Source of the DNA: Temnopleurus reevesii
Lineage: Eukaryota; Echinodermata; Echinoidea; Temnopleuroida; Temnopleuridae
DNA length: 64,000 nucleotides
Direction of reading: 5' to 3'
Assembly: GCA_036244855.1 (NCBI GenBank)
Contig: BQKZ01001017.1
Location: 35,264 to 99,263, forward strand
Shown one piece after another: positions 47,701 to 61,520 of this stretch. Position numbers and translations under genes: made by a program. The first letter of the stretch is position 1; the number at the start of each line of letters is the position of its first letter. The notes under the pieces are model-generated. The model did no database searches and was not told the origin of the DNA. It saw only the letters and a list, made by a program, of their open reading frames with translations.

Positions 47701-50700
47701 AGATATGGTGGCATACCTCAGGGTTCTCTGTTGTCTCCTTATAGCAACGCTGTCTTACAAAAAGCAAAGAGAGTAAGGAGTGACATACTGTACTGTAAAT
47801 GTTACCACTAAGCTAATGGGGATTAAACAAAGATAGAAGTCGACTTGGGAACACATGATTTTACCTGTTATGTAGAATGAAGTGGCATCCACCAGGGTTC
47901 TCCGCTGTCTCCTTACAAAAAGCAAAGAGAGTAAGGGAATGGCATACAGCACACATCACCACAGAACCAAGGAACTTTGTCAGGAAGAAGAAACAGAACA
48001 ATACCATATGCTGGAAGGATAGAAAAAAAGAAAAAAAAGGAAGAGTTAAGGAGGGGGCCATCAACTGAGAATGTGAGCTAGAGCTTTCAGGACCTTTTGC
48101 CTATCAAAGACTTTGAAAGATAATTATCCCATGAAAAGATTATCCTTCGTTTACTTTCAATTCAACTTTGTATAATTCTAAGTGAAGTAAAAATGCACAA
48201 GGCAAAAATATAAACATTTAGTGAATGAAAACACTAACAAGGGCAGTATACATTATCTTAAATTGATGGCCGTCATTATACACGTCAAGATTTTGTTTCA
48301 TTTATTTTCATTTTAGAACAGGCTTCCATCAATTGTGAAACACGAAGGTACAACACCTTCCTGAATTTATCAAAAAAATCATAGAATCCAAAGAATTATG
48401 GAATACCTCAAGCCTAAACATGACCATAATCTTTTAAAAACATTAAACCTACAACTTAACTGCATCCCTAACCCTATTTCTTCTATAAAATAAAGAACTG
48501 AGCATTTATCATTGAAACAACTCTCAGGATGTGACTACAACATTATAGTGAAAATGAAGATGTTATGTTACCTGTTATCACTATAAAAATCAGGACAATG
48601 GGACCATGATGGAATCGCAGAACCATATCTGTTATTCTGCTCTTTTAAAGTAATAACGTGTACCAATACAATGGAAACATGGTAAAAATAGATCTGATAT
48701 CCAAATTCCTTATGAAGAGGTAAAAGTCTGGTTCCAGCTTTTGATAACTTATTGTTTTATAACAAGATTACTGTTATTACAACATATTTTTTATGGTCCC
48801 AAGCACCTCGTTATACAGAGTTTCCACTGTATATTCCGACTTAAAGTGTAGCTGAAAAGAAAAAGCATGATTACTCACATCACTATTCTTCTCCCTCAGA
48901 TTCTTGCCCGTAGCCTGGGTCATGACCTTTGACTGGGAGTTTGACCCCATCAGGGCCACAGCCAGCAGCGGGACGATGACCACGGCCAGCCAGAGGACGT
49001 GTCGGCCGCTGAGAGGGGGCGGCAGGAAGAGCAAGGTGCAGAGGAGCTGGATGGAACTCAGGGTGAGGAGGCCGAAGATGAAGAAAGTGAAGCAGTTGAT
49101 CATGCCAGAGCAGACTCCCCTCGCCTAAAAAAAAGAATAATCAAACTTTTTATTTGTTTAAATCAGTTTGACATGCTGTTTAACCCTAACTCCGAAGCCC
49201 CTCTCTTTGAGAGGAGGTGGAAGGAAGAGCAAGGTGCAGAGGAGCTGGATGGAACTCAGGGTGAGGAGGCCAAAGATGAAGAAGGTGAAGCAGTTGATCA
49301 TACCGGAGCATAAGTACAAAATAACTTTCTCTGACATGATACAGATTACTAGTTAGGGAGTTAGAAACAAATAAATAGCTCATTCATGATCGGTCCACTC
49401 CGCCTAAATTGGAGTTAGGCTCATTGTTTAGCTTCTTGAAGGAGTGTTATTAGGAGTCTTGCACTACAAGTTTGTAATAAACATAAACCAAATGACTTAC
49501 TTCTCTGATGAGTGATAAAAGACTGATGTGATCCAATCGATGGAAGGATAAAGAACATGGGAGACTTGTGAGGAGTGTGGTGACGTCTAGCTGTGACATA
49601 CATGTACCACCATCCGATGTCACCCAGTGGGTGGGGTCTCAGGGTAGGAGGGTTACAATAAATATAAACAATGTGACTAACCTCTCTATTGAGTGATATA
49701 TGACTAATATGGTCCAATCGATAGAAGGATAAAGAACATGATATACTGTAAAGAGGAGTGGTGATGTCCGGCCATGTGAAATCCCCCAGTTGGGTGGGCT
49801 CTTAGGGTAGAACTGTGTAATAAACACAAACCATGTCACTTACCTCTCCGATGAGTGGTACAAGACTAATGTGATCCAAACAATGAAAGGAACGCGAACA
49901 TGGCAGACTTGTGAGGAGAGTGGTGACGTCTAACGGTGACGTCCGACCATGTGAGGTTGTCCGGTTAGGTGAATTATTGGGGTAGGAGATTTTAATAAAT
50001 AAAAAGCATTTCACTTACCTCTCTAATGAGTGATATGAGACTGATGTGGTCCAATCGATGGAACGATAGAGAACATGGTAGACTGGTGAGAAGAGTGGTG
50101 ACGTCTAACGGTGAAGTACGGCCGTGAGAGGTCGTCCAGTTGGGTGGGGTCTTGGGGTAGGAGTGCTCTTTGCTCATACAGATGTGAGGTAGTAGTGGCT
50201 CCATGCCGATACTAGTAGATCAAGCAAGATAAAAATGCACAATTTAGAATATCAACGTGCCAATCTCATACTTAATGAACGACATTGATAATTTGGCAAA
50301 TGTTATACTCATAAATTTAACCCTTGAGCCAAGATATTCTATTTGTTCATAAAAACTTGTCTTCATATTCAAATCAAAACTTCCTACAAAAATTTAACTT
50401 GGCTTTAAAGATCCATTATCAAAGATATATTTGAATTGTGTTAATCTTAGGACAAAAATAGCATTGTTGTAGGCTCTCAGCAAGATCTTTAACAATGAAT
50501 TTATATGGTATAACAAGTTAGATATTTACTTTACATCTATAATGTCTAAACTCAATTTGTATTTTTTTATCATCACTTTATTCACAGAAGATGCGTGAAA
50601 ATGAGCTATGGGATTTAGAAACAATACTGTATCTTGAAACCTTTTTAACAAAAAATATAAGTAAAATTGCTGGCAGATGACAATGGAGCACAGTGGTAGA

Positions 50701-53700
50701 AGGAGCGTGAGGGATATGCTTTGCGGGACTGAAGCTATCGTGGAAGAGAAGATGACTAAAGACAGGTTGCAGAGTATACCGGTAGATAAAAAATGAAGAC
50801 GAAAAAGTGGACACCCAAATCAAAATAAATGTTAGGGTGGTGTAAGAGCAATTATTGCAAGAGAAAGATGGATTTGGAAACACAAGCCTTCACTAAAATT
50901 TGATCTTTGATAAAGAAATTGAAGATATATTTACCTGATATCAGCTTGAGCAAAGATGGGTGCATTTGCGATGTTGAGGCTGCTTCCCATACAACACACC
51001 ACCTCTCCATAGTCTTGCATGATCTCTACCATCTCACGAGTTGCTAGGGTTAACAAAATTAATGAATTGGTTATTCCATGAATTGGTCAACTGTTTCATA
51101 TTTCACTTTTTGATCTATTTGAGCCATACATATTTTATAGCATTAAATGCAGTTTACAATTCGCACATAGAGAACAAAATGTAAAAAATACAAAATACAA
51201 CTATCCTACTTATAAAGCTCTTTATGCAATGTTTCAAAGTGATATACTATATTTCATCAACCTACAAACCTATAGCTTTCAAAGAAATATTTCGAAGTCT
51301 ATTCCTTCAATTAACTTTTTTATTCATTCACTCATATTTTAAGTAAGAATTATAGGTGCATATTGTGCATATACATATACATGTGTTACGCAATGGAGAC
51401 GGACGTGTGATTTAATACCCGGTCTTGCTGCACCGCCTTATTTTTTTGCTTTCCTTGGATTAATACGTTTTTTCATCATTTTACAGCCCACCACTATCTA
51501 CTATCTTCATTTTGGAATATTCAAGCATAAATTGGTACTATTTTGGTTGTATTACTCATTTGAACTTCTTGGATTTTAACTACTTTTAACAGCACTGCAC
51601 TTGTAAAATGACCCATTACGAATTACGTTCTCAATCTACTACAAAAGCAACCATGTCCGATAGCAACCCCGCGGCTGATGCCGGGACAATGGATATTGAT
51701 GCACTTGGTTCGTTAAATAGAAACATGCAGGCCTCATTCTCTAAAGTTTTCGAGAAGCTGGATCACCTTTCTTCTGAGACAACAGCTATTAAATTGAAAG
51801 TCAATGAAATAGAAGGGGCTGTCGCCTTTAACTCAGAAAAGGTCAAGGAAATCGAAAAGGATATCATTCCTAAAGTGAAGGAAGGCCTTGAGGCAAAAAT
51901 TACAGATCTACAAAATCAGCTTACGACCTTGGAAATATACAATCGCCGAGCAAATCTCCTCTTTTACGGAATTCCTGAGGTCAACAAAGAAGATGTATGC
52001 AAAGTCGTCCGTAAGTTCATCGTCAACCTCGGAATCAACGAAGATGAGGCCAACAATATGGCTTTTGTTAACGCTCACCGTCTTCCGCGCCGCACACGGG
52101 TTAACGATAGAAGTCAACCACAAGCACCTAATGCGATAATTGTGAAGTTTGTTTATATGGATGACAGAAACAAAGTATTAGCGGCGTATGAAAATGGTGA
52201 TCGTCGACAACCGAGAGATCGCAACGCTTCTGCAACACAATCTCCGGGCTCTGATCTACAACGCATCTCCGTGCGCACAGATCTTCCGCCGGCCATGAAG
52301 GCCAGGCGAGGTCAACTAGCCAACATCGCCTACAAAATGAGAAAGAAAGATGGAGTTTCAACCAAGATCATCATACAAAATGCCACTGTTTGCCTGAAGT
52401 GGAAGCAGAAAGGTACAACCAAATGGAATGACTACAGTGAGTGACTAGAAGCATAAGGATTCTTATAGTCGGTGGATGATTCTGCTCTAATCCTGTTGTA
52501 TCTGTCATATACAAAAATGTAAAGAAATTCTTGTATGCAACTCGTTAGCAAATTTGTTTTAGTTTACTCAGAGATAATTAATTAGCCTGGTCTGACCTTA
52601 AGATATAAAATAGAAGTGAGCATGAAATGTTTATATTATTGGCTGACAACTCCAGCAATTTCTTTCAGTTCTATTGATATATTATCACTGTTTCCTGACA
52701 TCTAGATTATGAAATATGCATACCATGCAAGAAGAAACCTGTTTGTTTACATATAAGCAGTATTTTCCTACGTATATTACATCTACTGCTTGTCTCGAAG
52801 TTGTGTTCTACCCAACAGGTAACACTTTTGTATTACATTTGTTGAAAAAAACTACAACTTCAAACCAAGAAAATTAGATTACAATTCAGTATTTTTTACA
52901 ACAATGTAACTTCAGCTGTGTTCCTTTAATTATGAGTCCAGAAGGTTTTCATTGAGGTGATTTTCCTGTGTCAGAACAGAATTATGTTCCTAGACAGAAG
53001 AATGATTTATTTCTGTTACGTTTAGTGATTTTTTTTTCTATAAACTATAAGAAAGGAAAATACACAAACTCAACAAAAAAAAGAAGATATATTGTATGTC
53101 GGTTCCTTTTCCTCCTGTCTATGCCATTGAAAATATATTAATTTTATGCTTATGCAGTATTTCTTTAATGTACATTAGAAAAGTATAATATTGTCAACTA
53201 GGAAACTTTATTTAATTCAACTTGTATCTTGCGGTGCAAGCATGCTACCGTGGTATTCTGTCTCTAATTGTGTTATTGTATAGAGCCATATAAATGGCGC
53301 GTGTCTTGCAATTTGTTTTCACGTCTTTAATGATCCACGCACTTACATTCCAACCAGTTACGTTCTATAATAATACTTTGACATTCGCAGAGAAAAGAAT
53401 CGTTTTTTCAATTGTTATGCAGACAAACTCTTTTGCATGTTACATAACTCCTGTTGCCATAATCACATTGGCTGTTTGGTCACATTCTATCTACTTATTC
53501 ACTGTATGTGTAGTCACTCGGGCGACGCAGTTCCTATTCTGTTTGTCACAATATGAGATTTCTCTACATGATTTGCATTTTCTAAGATCACCGGCATATG
53601 TTTGTTGCTATTTGCCTTTAATAGGCGATTTCTTTCTTTATGTGACATCACTTCTCTTTAATGGCTGAGAATCTTAATGTGCTAAATGTTTTACCCCATC

Positions 53701-56700
53701 CTAGTAATGTACATGATGTAAGTCCTGAAATCAACAAACAAATTCCTAATACGACTGTTACAGATATTTATAATGAAAAAATGCCTGATCTTAATCTTAC
53801 TCATGATATGAATGATTTATCTGCACAAAACACTTGTTCTTATTACGTATTACCTCAGGACCTAAAATGTAAAAGCCCTGAGTCTGCTAGTAATTTTTCA
53901 ATTCTGCACTATAATATTAGAAGCTTGTGTAAAAATGTTGACCCTTTTCAACAGTTTCTCAACTCGTTAAATGTTGAAATTCCTGTCATAGGATTATGTG
54001 AAACATGGTTATCTGATCCCCTCACTTCACTTGTTCAATTGGACGGTTATTCACTCGTAGTTAATAATAGAGAAGATAAACATGGTGGCGGCGTAGCCTT
54101 TTATATTAGCAATACTCTCCAATTCAAAGTAATAAACGATTTGACATATATGACGGAAGCTTTTGAAAGCATTTTCATTGAAATTGAAATTTCATCTGGA
54201 AGAAATATACTTGTTGGTGAAATTTATAGACCACCCAACGGTAATGTAACAGATTTTTTAAACGTTTTGTATTCCTTTTATGAATCACCTTATTTTAAGA
54301 ACAAACATTGTTTTATAATGGGTGATTTTAACATCGACCTGCTTCACTACCATGATAAGCCACATTGTCAAGATTTCTTAGATACAATGATCTCCAGTTC
54401 TTTTATTCCTTGTATAACAAAGCCGACTCGCATTTTCGGCGATTCTGCGACGCTCATTGATAATGTTTTTACAAACGTTCTTAGTCATTTAGACATGGGT
54501 ATAATTGTTTCTGATTTAACAGACCACTTTCCTATTATTGTTTCTTCCCCCCACATACTCAATGGCAAACCAAACAATAACAAATGTCAAGGTTCAAGAA
54601 TAATGTCTGAACAAAACACTGAACGTTTTAAAGAATGCTTATCTGATGTTGACTGGTCAACGGTCCTGAATGGAACAAATGTAAACCAAGCTTATAACGA
54701 TTTTCTTAACATCTTTCTTCCATTATATGATCAACATTTTCCAGTGAGAAAATCGCTCAAATCAAATTATAAAACAGTACCTCGCTCTCCGTGGATAACT
54801 AGGTCTTTACTTAGATCAATAAATAAGAAAAATAAACTTTACTATAAATATAAATCAACAGGCGCAGATCAGGCTAAATGCAAATATTCAACTTATAGAA
54901 ATACTCTAACTTCTGTGCTAAGACAAGCAAAAAGAAATTATTTTTGCTCCTCGTTTCAAACTCACAGAAAAGACACAAGGTCAACTTGGAAAGTAATAAA
55001 TCAAGTTTTTAAAAAAGAAGGATCGAAAAAGAGTGTTAATAGGATTGTCTACGAGAATAAGGAGATTACAGATACCGCAGATATTGCTGAGGCATTTAAT
55101 TCGTTTTTTGTAAATATTGGCCCTAATTTGGCTGATAATATTCCTACGAGTAACAAACCCTTTCATTCTTTTTTGTCTAATCGAAATCCTCAAACTATCT
55201 TTTTTTCACCAGTCACTGAACAAGAAATTATAGATATAGTCAGAAATCTACCAGCAAAAAAAAGCTCGGGCTATGATGGTATATCTTATGATCTTCTTAA
55301 AAAAGTTATTCGTGAAACTGTTGTACCCTTGACGCATATATTTAACCTGTCCCTTCAATACAGTGTTGTCCCTGATAAGATGAAGGTTGTTAAAGTTATT
55401 CCTATCTATAAAAAAGGTTCAGAGGACGAATTGGGTAACTATCGTCCAATATCCCTGTTGACTACTTTCTCCAAAATTCTTGAAAAAACAGTACACACTC
55501 GCATCATAAAGTTTTTCACCACTTGTAATATTTTTATTAATTCACAGTTCGGATTTCGTAAAAAACATTCAACAGTGCATGCAATACTTTTGTTGATTGA
55601 TAGAGTTACTAAGGCGATTGATAGAAAATCTCATGTTGCTGGTATCTTTCTGGACTTCTCCAAGGCCTTTGACACGATCAATCATGAAATACTTTTATAC
55701 AAACTCTCTCATTATGGAATTCGTGGAAGGGCCTTGGAGTGGTTCAGAAGTTATCTTATAAACAGAAATCAATTTGTAACCATTGATAACTCCAATTCTG
55801 AAATACAACCCATTACCTGTGGCGTTCCTCAAGGTTCCCTTCTGGGCCCATTGTTATTTATTTTGTATATCAACGATTTTCAAAACTCATCCTCTTTACT
55901 TTCATTTCTTCTTTTTGCAGATGATACAAGCTTATTTTTTACACACAACAATCCACAAATCCTTCTTGATAGACTAAATGCTGAATTATGCTCTGTGTGT
56001 GACTGGGTGCAAGCAAATAAATTATCTCTTAACTTAAAGAAAACAAATTATATGATTTTTAGCAATTCGTTAAATACTTTGCCGGGTCATGTTTTAATGA
56101 ATAATAATGTTTTAGAACAAATAGAATCTACGAAATTCCTTGGTATCTTTATCGATTGTAAATTATCTTGGAAAGTACATATTGACTACTTATGTAAACT
56201 GCTGTCAAGAAATCTTGGAATCATGAACAAACTTAAACTTTATTTCCCTCATCATATTTTAAAACTATTGTATTCTACTCTGTTGTTACCATACTTGAAT
56301 AATGGAATTTTAGCCTGGGGAAATGCTTCCAAGACAAAACTTGAATCCATACTTAAAATTCAAAAGAGAGCTGTTAGGACAATTTCTTCCTCTGACTTTT
56401 TGGCACATACAAATCCTCTATTTTCTTCAAACAAACTGCTGAAAGTATCAGACTTATATTATTACTTTGTTGGTATTTTTATGTATCAGCTTAATACAAA
56501 TGAATTACCAAGTGTATTTTCAAACATGTTTGTTAGAAATCAAGAAATACATTCCTACCCAACCAGACAATTGCATAATTTTCACCTTTCCCCAGTGCGT
56601 ACTGTTCTTGCCCTCAAAACAATTACCTACACAGGACCCTCCTTTTGGAATGACTTAGACACTGATATAATTCAATCGCCCTCATTGTATTCCTTTAAGC

Positions 56701-59700
56701 GTAGGCTTAAAGAGTTTCTTTTACAGCCGTATGCTTGTACATAAATGTAGGTTTACGCTTTGCTCGAGTGACCACAATGTAGATTCGTTATTACAATTGT
56801 TTCTCACTTGATTCATGTCTCTTCATTGCGTTAGGAGTTTAAATCGATAACTATTTTCCTGGGAACCTATGTTGTACAAGCTATGCTTCTAAATAGGTTC
56901 CTCATATTTCACGTGATTGCATTTCTTTGTCAAACACTAATTGTTATTTTTGTCATTATGTTTAATTTGATGAGTTCAAGATCAATATTGTTTATTTGTG
57001 GAATGTGAAACAATAAAAACAATAAAACAAAAACATATAGCGTATCAATATATTAAATGGAAAAACATAGGATATAGCTGAAAAAATATAATAACATAAT
57101 CTCCATTTGTCAAAAAATCACAATTGATAAGCTACATAAATTCACTCATTAAAAAAACCCAGAAAGCAACCTGAAATAAATGATTGGCATGTCATACATT
57201 ATCCTTGTGGTTTTGATTGAAGGCAAAATAACTGTTAACAGTACCTGTATCATACAAATTTTACACATAAAATGTAAAAAAAAAAGTCACAGTGTTGCAT
57301 CTGATATGAACAACTTACTTTCTGGTGTAACATCAGTGAAGAGGGGCACAAGAAGTGGAACATTGTCTATCCTCTCTATATGGGGTCTGATGTTGGCTAT
57401 GCCTCTTGGTAGCTTGGCCTGGAGTGAAACAAAATTTGCATTAGAATTATGTACTGTAACAGCTAATATTTTAACGGACATACATTTTAGCACTGAATTT
57501 TAGACCTTGTCAGACATTTGCGACTAGCTGTTATTATGTTTTGAAAGACTATTAAACACAACTGTATGGGCATTCCAATGAATGAAAACTTGAGCGAATT
57601 CATGGTCGCAAAAATTGCAAAAATGTAAACCTAGCATTAATTCTAGCTTTCATAGTAATATTTAGGGCTTGTGCTATCTTTTTATACAATTGGTATATTT
57701 GTGAAGACTGACTAAATTCAACAAAGCAGATCATTCCCTTACTTGTAACATCAGCATGAAAGCAAATTATTTTTCTACTTCCAACATCCGAAAATTTACA
57801 AAAAGGAAACACCACATCTTGTTAAGATATAGTACATTAAACCTATAAGGCCTTCACACAGGGCAACTGCTCAATTTGTTATATCGCAAATGTATCGGAG
57901 AAAAAACACATTTCATGTAGATGAAAAAAATACAGGCAAATGTAATTTTATGCTATCAATGATGTAAACAAAAGAGGAAAGAAAAGAATCAGTGAAAACT
58001 TTGAAAAATGTACTTTTCAAAATGAAATAAAGTCACTATGATTTTCATAATTGTGTTAAAACTTACAAAACATATGCCTATAATACACACATGTGTGTTC
58101 AGTTGAATAAAAATTAATTATGCAAGATTTCTCACAATGGCATATGTTTGAGAAAAGAATCTTCTACTTTGAAATAAAACAATTTAACAAGAAATAGTTA
58201 CCCTATTTGAGATGTCAAAGCCTCCAGCTGTCTCACTCTCAGTCTGATGACTCAATGTGTCTGTTTCCGCCACTGAAACATCGCTATTAAACGTCTGAGT
58301 CTCTGATATCTGACGCTGTCTGCTGGCAAGATCAAATGACTTAGCCGACGGCTGACTCAAGAGGGCATCGGTCTCTTTGGCATCTTCGGAATTATTGGCA
58401 TTTGAGGAATCAGTGTGTGGAGATGTTGGAATGGATTGTGAGTTGGCTGATGATGGAGACGAGAGGTTGGATGTTGGGGAGGAAGGGTCCGACGATGATG
58501 TGACTGTTTGGCTGTGGTTGCCTAACAACGCATCCTCCTCTTTTGGTTCTCCTGGTTCTTCCTTAGAACTTCTTCTAGTGAAAGTCGCTGATTTCAGCTG
58601 CTCTTGTGAGGATTTCGTCCTTTTGTCAACGCTACGATCTGCTGTCGATGATGATGATGATGACTTCGCAAGTCCCTTTTCTCCATCTTTTTCCTTTCCA
58701 TCGTCATCATCTTCATTTGCATCTTCCGTATCTGCATCCCGGCTGCATGGTCGTCCCAATTGAGCAATGGACCCTCCTCTCCTGGCCACTGCCGCACTCC
58801 CATCAAATTCACAAGATGCATCAACATTATTGACATCTGTCTGTTGCTTAGCAACCGCATCACCTTTATCTCCCTCTTCTTCTGCTCCTACTACACTCTC
58901 CATGTCGACCACTACAACAGCCTCCACAGGATCAAAGCGGACTTTCTGTGCCTCTACCTCGATTTCAACCTAGAGAGGAAATGTGGATGCAAAGAAATTA
59001 GGACATCTTTAATGCAAAAGTGTGTCGTATATGAGGTGTTCTTATAAAAGAAAGGCAAAAGAAGGCAAGACTTCCCTAAAATAGCTCAAGAATCACACAA
59101 ATAATTTAAAAGTTGGAATTGCTTCATAAATAGCATCTCTGTGAGAATTACCATTAGAAAGTGAAATTTTACCATTAAGAAATTGTACATATCTCTTCGA
59201 AAATTTATTTTATCCACTGACACAGGGGTGGATGCGGGACACAGGGGACACAGAAGAAAAGAAAAAAAGCCAGAAATTTGTACATTATATTTCAGCTGCC
59301 GAGCTGACGTACAAGGCCCCCCCTCAAAAAAAAAAACCTTAATGAACAAAAAACAATTGGCGGTCTCCCTCCCCCTGGATCCGTCTATGTGACAAAACCT
59401 CTTCATAGATTAGAGCATTTTTCTGTGTCCCCCCCCCAAAAAAAAAACATTCTGATAACTATATCATTCTATTGACCTACCCCATTGGTATATGGATATA
59501 TGAAAAACTTAAATCAGATTACAATATGGTCACCAGAATGTGAAATTATATATATTTTGTCATACGGAACATTTTAAATATGGAATCCACAACTATATGA
59601 ATTTTGTATTCTGAATGATCATCAATATCAATATAATTTGGCGTCTTTTCAACAAAGAAAAAGATTCTACGTTAGTATTTCTGTACCTGTGCTTCATCAG

Positions 59701-61020
59701 CTGACTGAGGTGAAGTCTCCCCTCCTTCAGACTTGACTGCTTCGCCCGTATCGCTCTGCCGATTGCTCATCTCCCCATCTGTGATAGTGTTGTCATGTCC
59801 GCTGCTACTGTGGCTGGAGCAGTGCTGGAACGTGTCTGCGGAGTGAGGGAGGTGCGAAGAGCTGGAGGTGGAGGTCTCCTGATGGAGAAGGGATATATGG
59901 CAGTTCCAGCCGGCTTCAAGCCCAAGCTTCTCAGAAAATACCTGTTAGATAAAAGTTAAAATATGTAAAAGGGCTGTGGCTGGAGTACTGATGGAACATG
60001 TTTCCAGTATGAGGGAGGTAGAGGTCTCCTGGTGGAGGAGGGATATATGACAGTTCCAGCCATGCTTCTCTGAAAATACCTACAGAAAGACGATTGAAAT
60101 TCAATTTCAATAAACAAGAAAAATATCATTATAGGACAAAAAGAAGTGACAAAGATTGGCCCTGTGATACAATCATGATTGAGCTTGAGATATATGGTAA
60201 ATAAATATGAAGATGAGAAGGTTGCTGACGTTTAGCCTAAAGACCCAGCTTCTATGAAAATACCTATGGGATGAAATGTTCAAATACATCTTTAATAAAA
60301 TGTGAGTTGGCCTAACATTTATTGAAATAGTGATCCTAACATTTAAAATATTTTGATGAGTGTAAAGTTCTATGAATAATAATTATGTATTTACTTTCTA
60401 ACAGACCATATTTAAATTCAATCTAATTCAACCTTATTGTGTCATAAAAGAGAATTTATTTCAAATAAAACTGGTAAATTGCACCTCAATTGCTCAAATG
60501 TAAGTCATTTAGAAATGGACCAATAATTTAAAAAAAAAAAGAAAAAAGAAAGAAAAAAAAAAGATGGTATACCGAAGAAAAAGAGACAAGAAATAGATAA
60601 AGAGATGAAAGGATGGTAAAAATATATCAAGATCACTCAATAGACTCCTAAATCGGTAAATCGGCCCCAATTTGTGTGCTGAGTTCAGAACACCCCCCCC
60701 CCCCCCCCTACAAAAAGAGGATGTGAAAAGGTGGAAAGGTATAAACAATGATACATCAACCTACCCCAACTTTATATCATAGCAAAGAATCATAAAATTT
60801 TCGGAAGAGTTATATAAAGTCATGTGAATATTTACCCTGCTTCTCAATTCCTGGTCCCGTGAAAAGTGAACAAATCGTATACAGGCGTTGTCCAGCTGCT
60901 CCAAGAGGGCTACGATGTCTGATTTGGCTTGATAGTTACTGGTTACCATGCCGATGAAGATCTGCCCACATTGAGACCTGGGTAGGAGATAGAGAGCGAT
61001 GCAACAGGTTGTATCATCAA

Positions 61021-61058
<38 letters not shown>

Positions 61059-61419
61059 CCACCACCATTACAATCATAATCGTCATCATCATCATCACCA
61101 TCATTATTATCATCATCATCATCACCACCACCACAATCATCATCATTATCATAATCACCACCACCACCAAAATCATCACAAACACCACCACCATCACAAA
61201 TACCATCACCATCATCATCATCACCATCATCATCATCATAATCACCACCACAATCATCATCGTTATCATCATCACCACCACCACCAAAATCATCACAAAC
61301 ACCACCACCATCACAAATACCATCACCATCATCATCATCATCATCATCATCACCACCACCACAACCACCCTCATCATCCTTACCACCACAATCCCAATCA
61401 TCATCATCATCATCATCTT

Positions 61420-61460
<41 letters not shown>

Positions 61461-61486
61461 CCATCATCTTCATCATAATCATCATC

Positions 61487-61520
<34 letters not shown>

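Larger units (their letters stand above)
51400..57035 (+). mobile_element. Near-complete non-LTR retrotransposon, CR1/L2/Jockey-like
   Basis: Contains an ORF1, a 1.2 kb spacer with a third open frame, a complete endonuclease/RT ORF2 and a 3' region ending in A-rich AACAATAAAAACAATAAAAC. It lies antisense to TMEM94. The 5' end is estimated; I found no convincing target-site duplication. All open frames are unbroken, suggesting a recent insertion. The exact clade (CR1, L2, Daphne or Crack) cannot be set by eye. Confidence 0.88.
51044..57318. other. TMEM94 intron carrying the LINE
   Basis: The intron between exons 8 and 9, made mostly of the LINE at about 51400-57035. The short flanks show nothing else. 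Confidence 0.7.

Noticed and set aside
58377..58763. 128-codon plus-strand frame
   Set aside because: Shadow of the biased-composition TMEM94 exon 7 on the minus strand.
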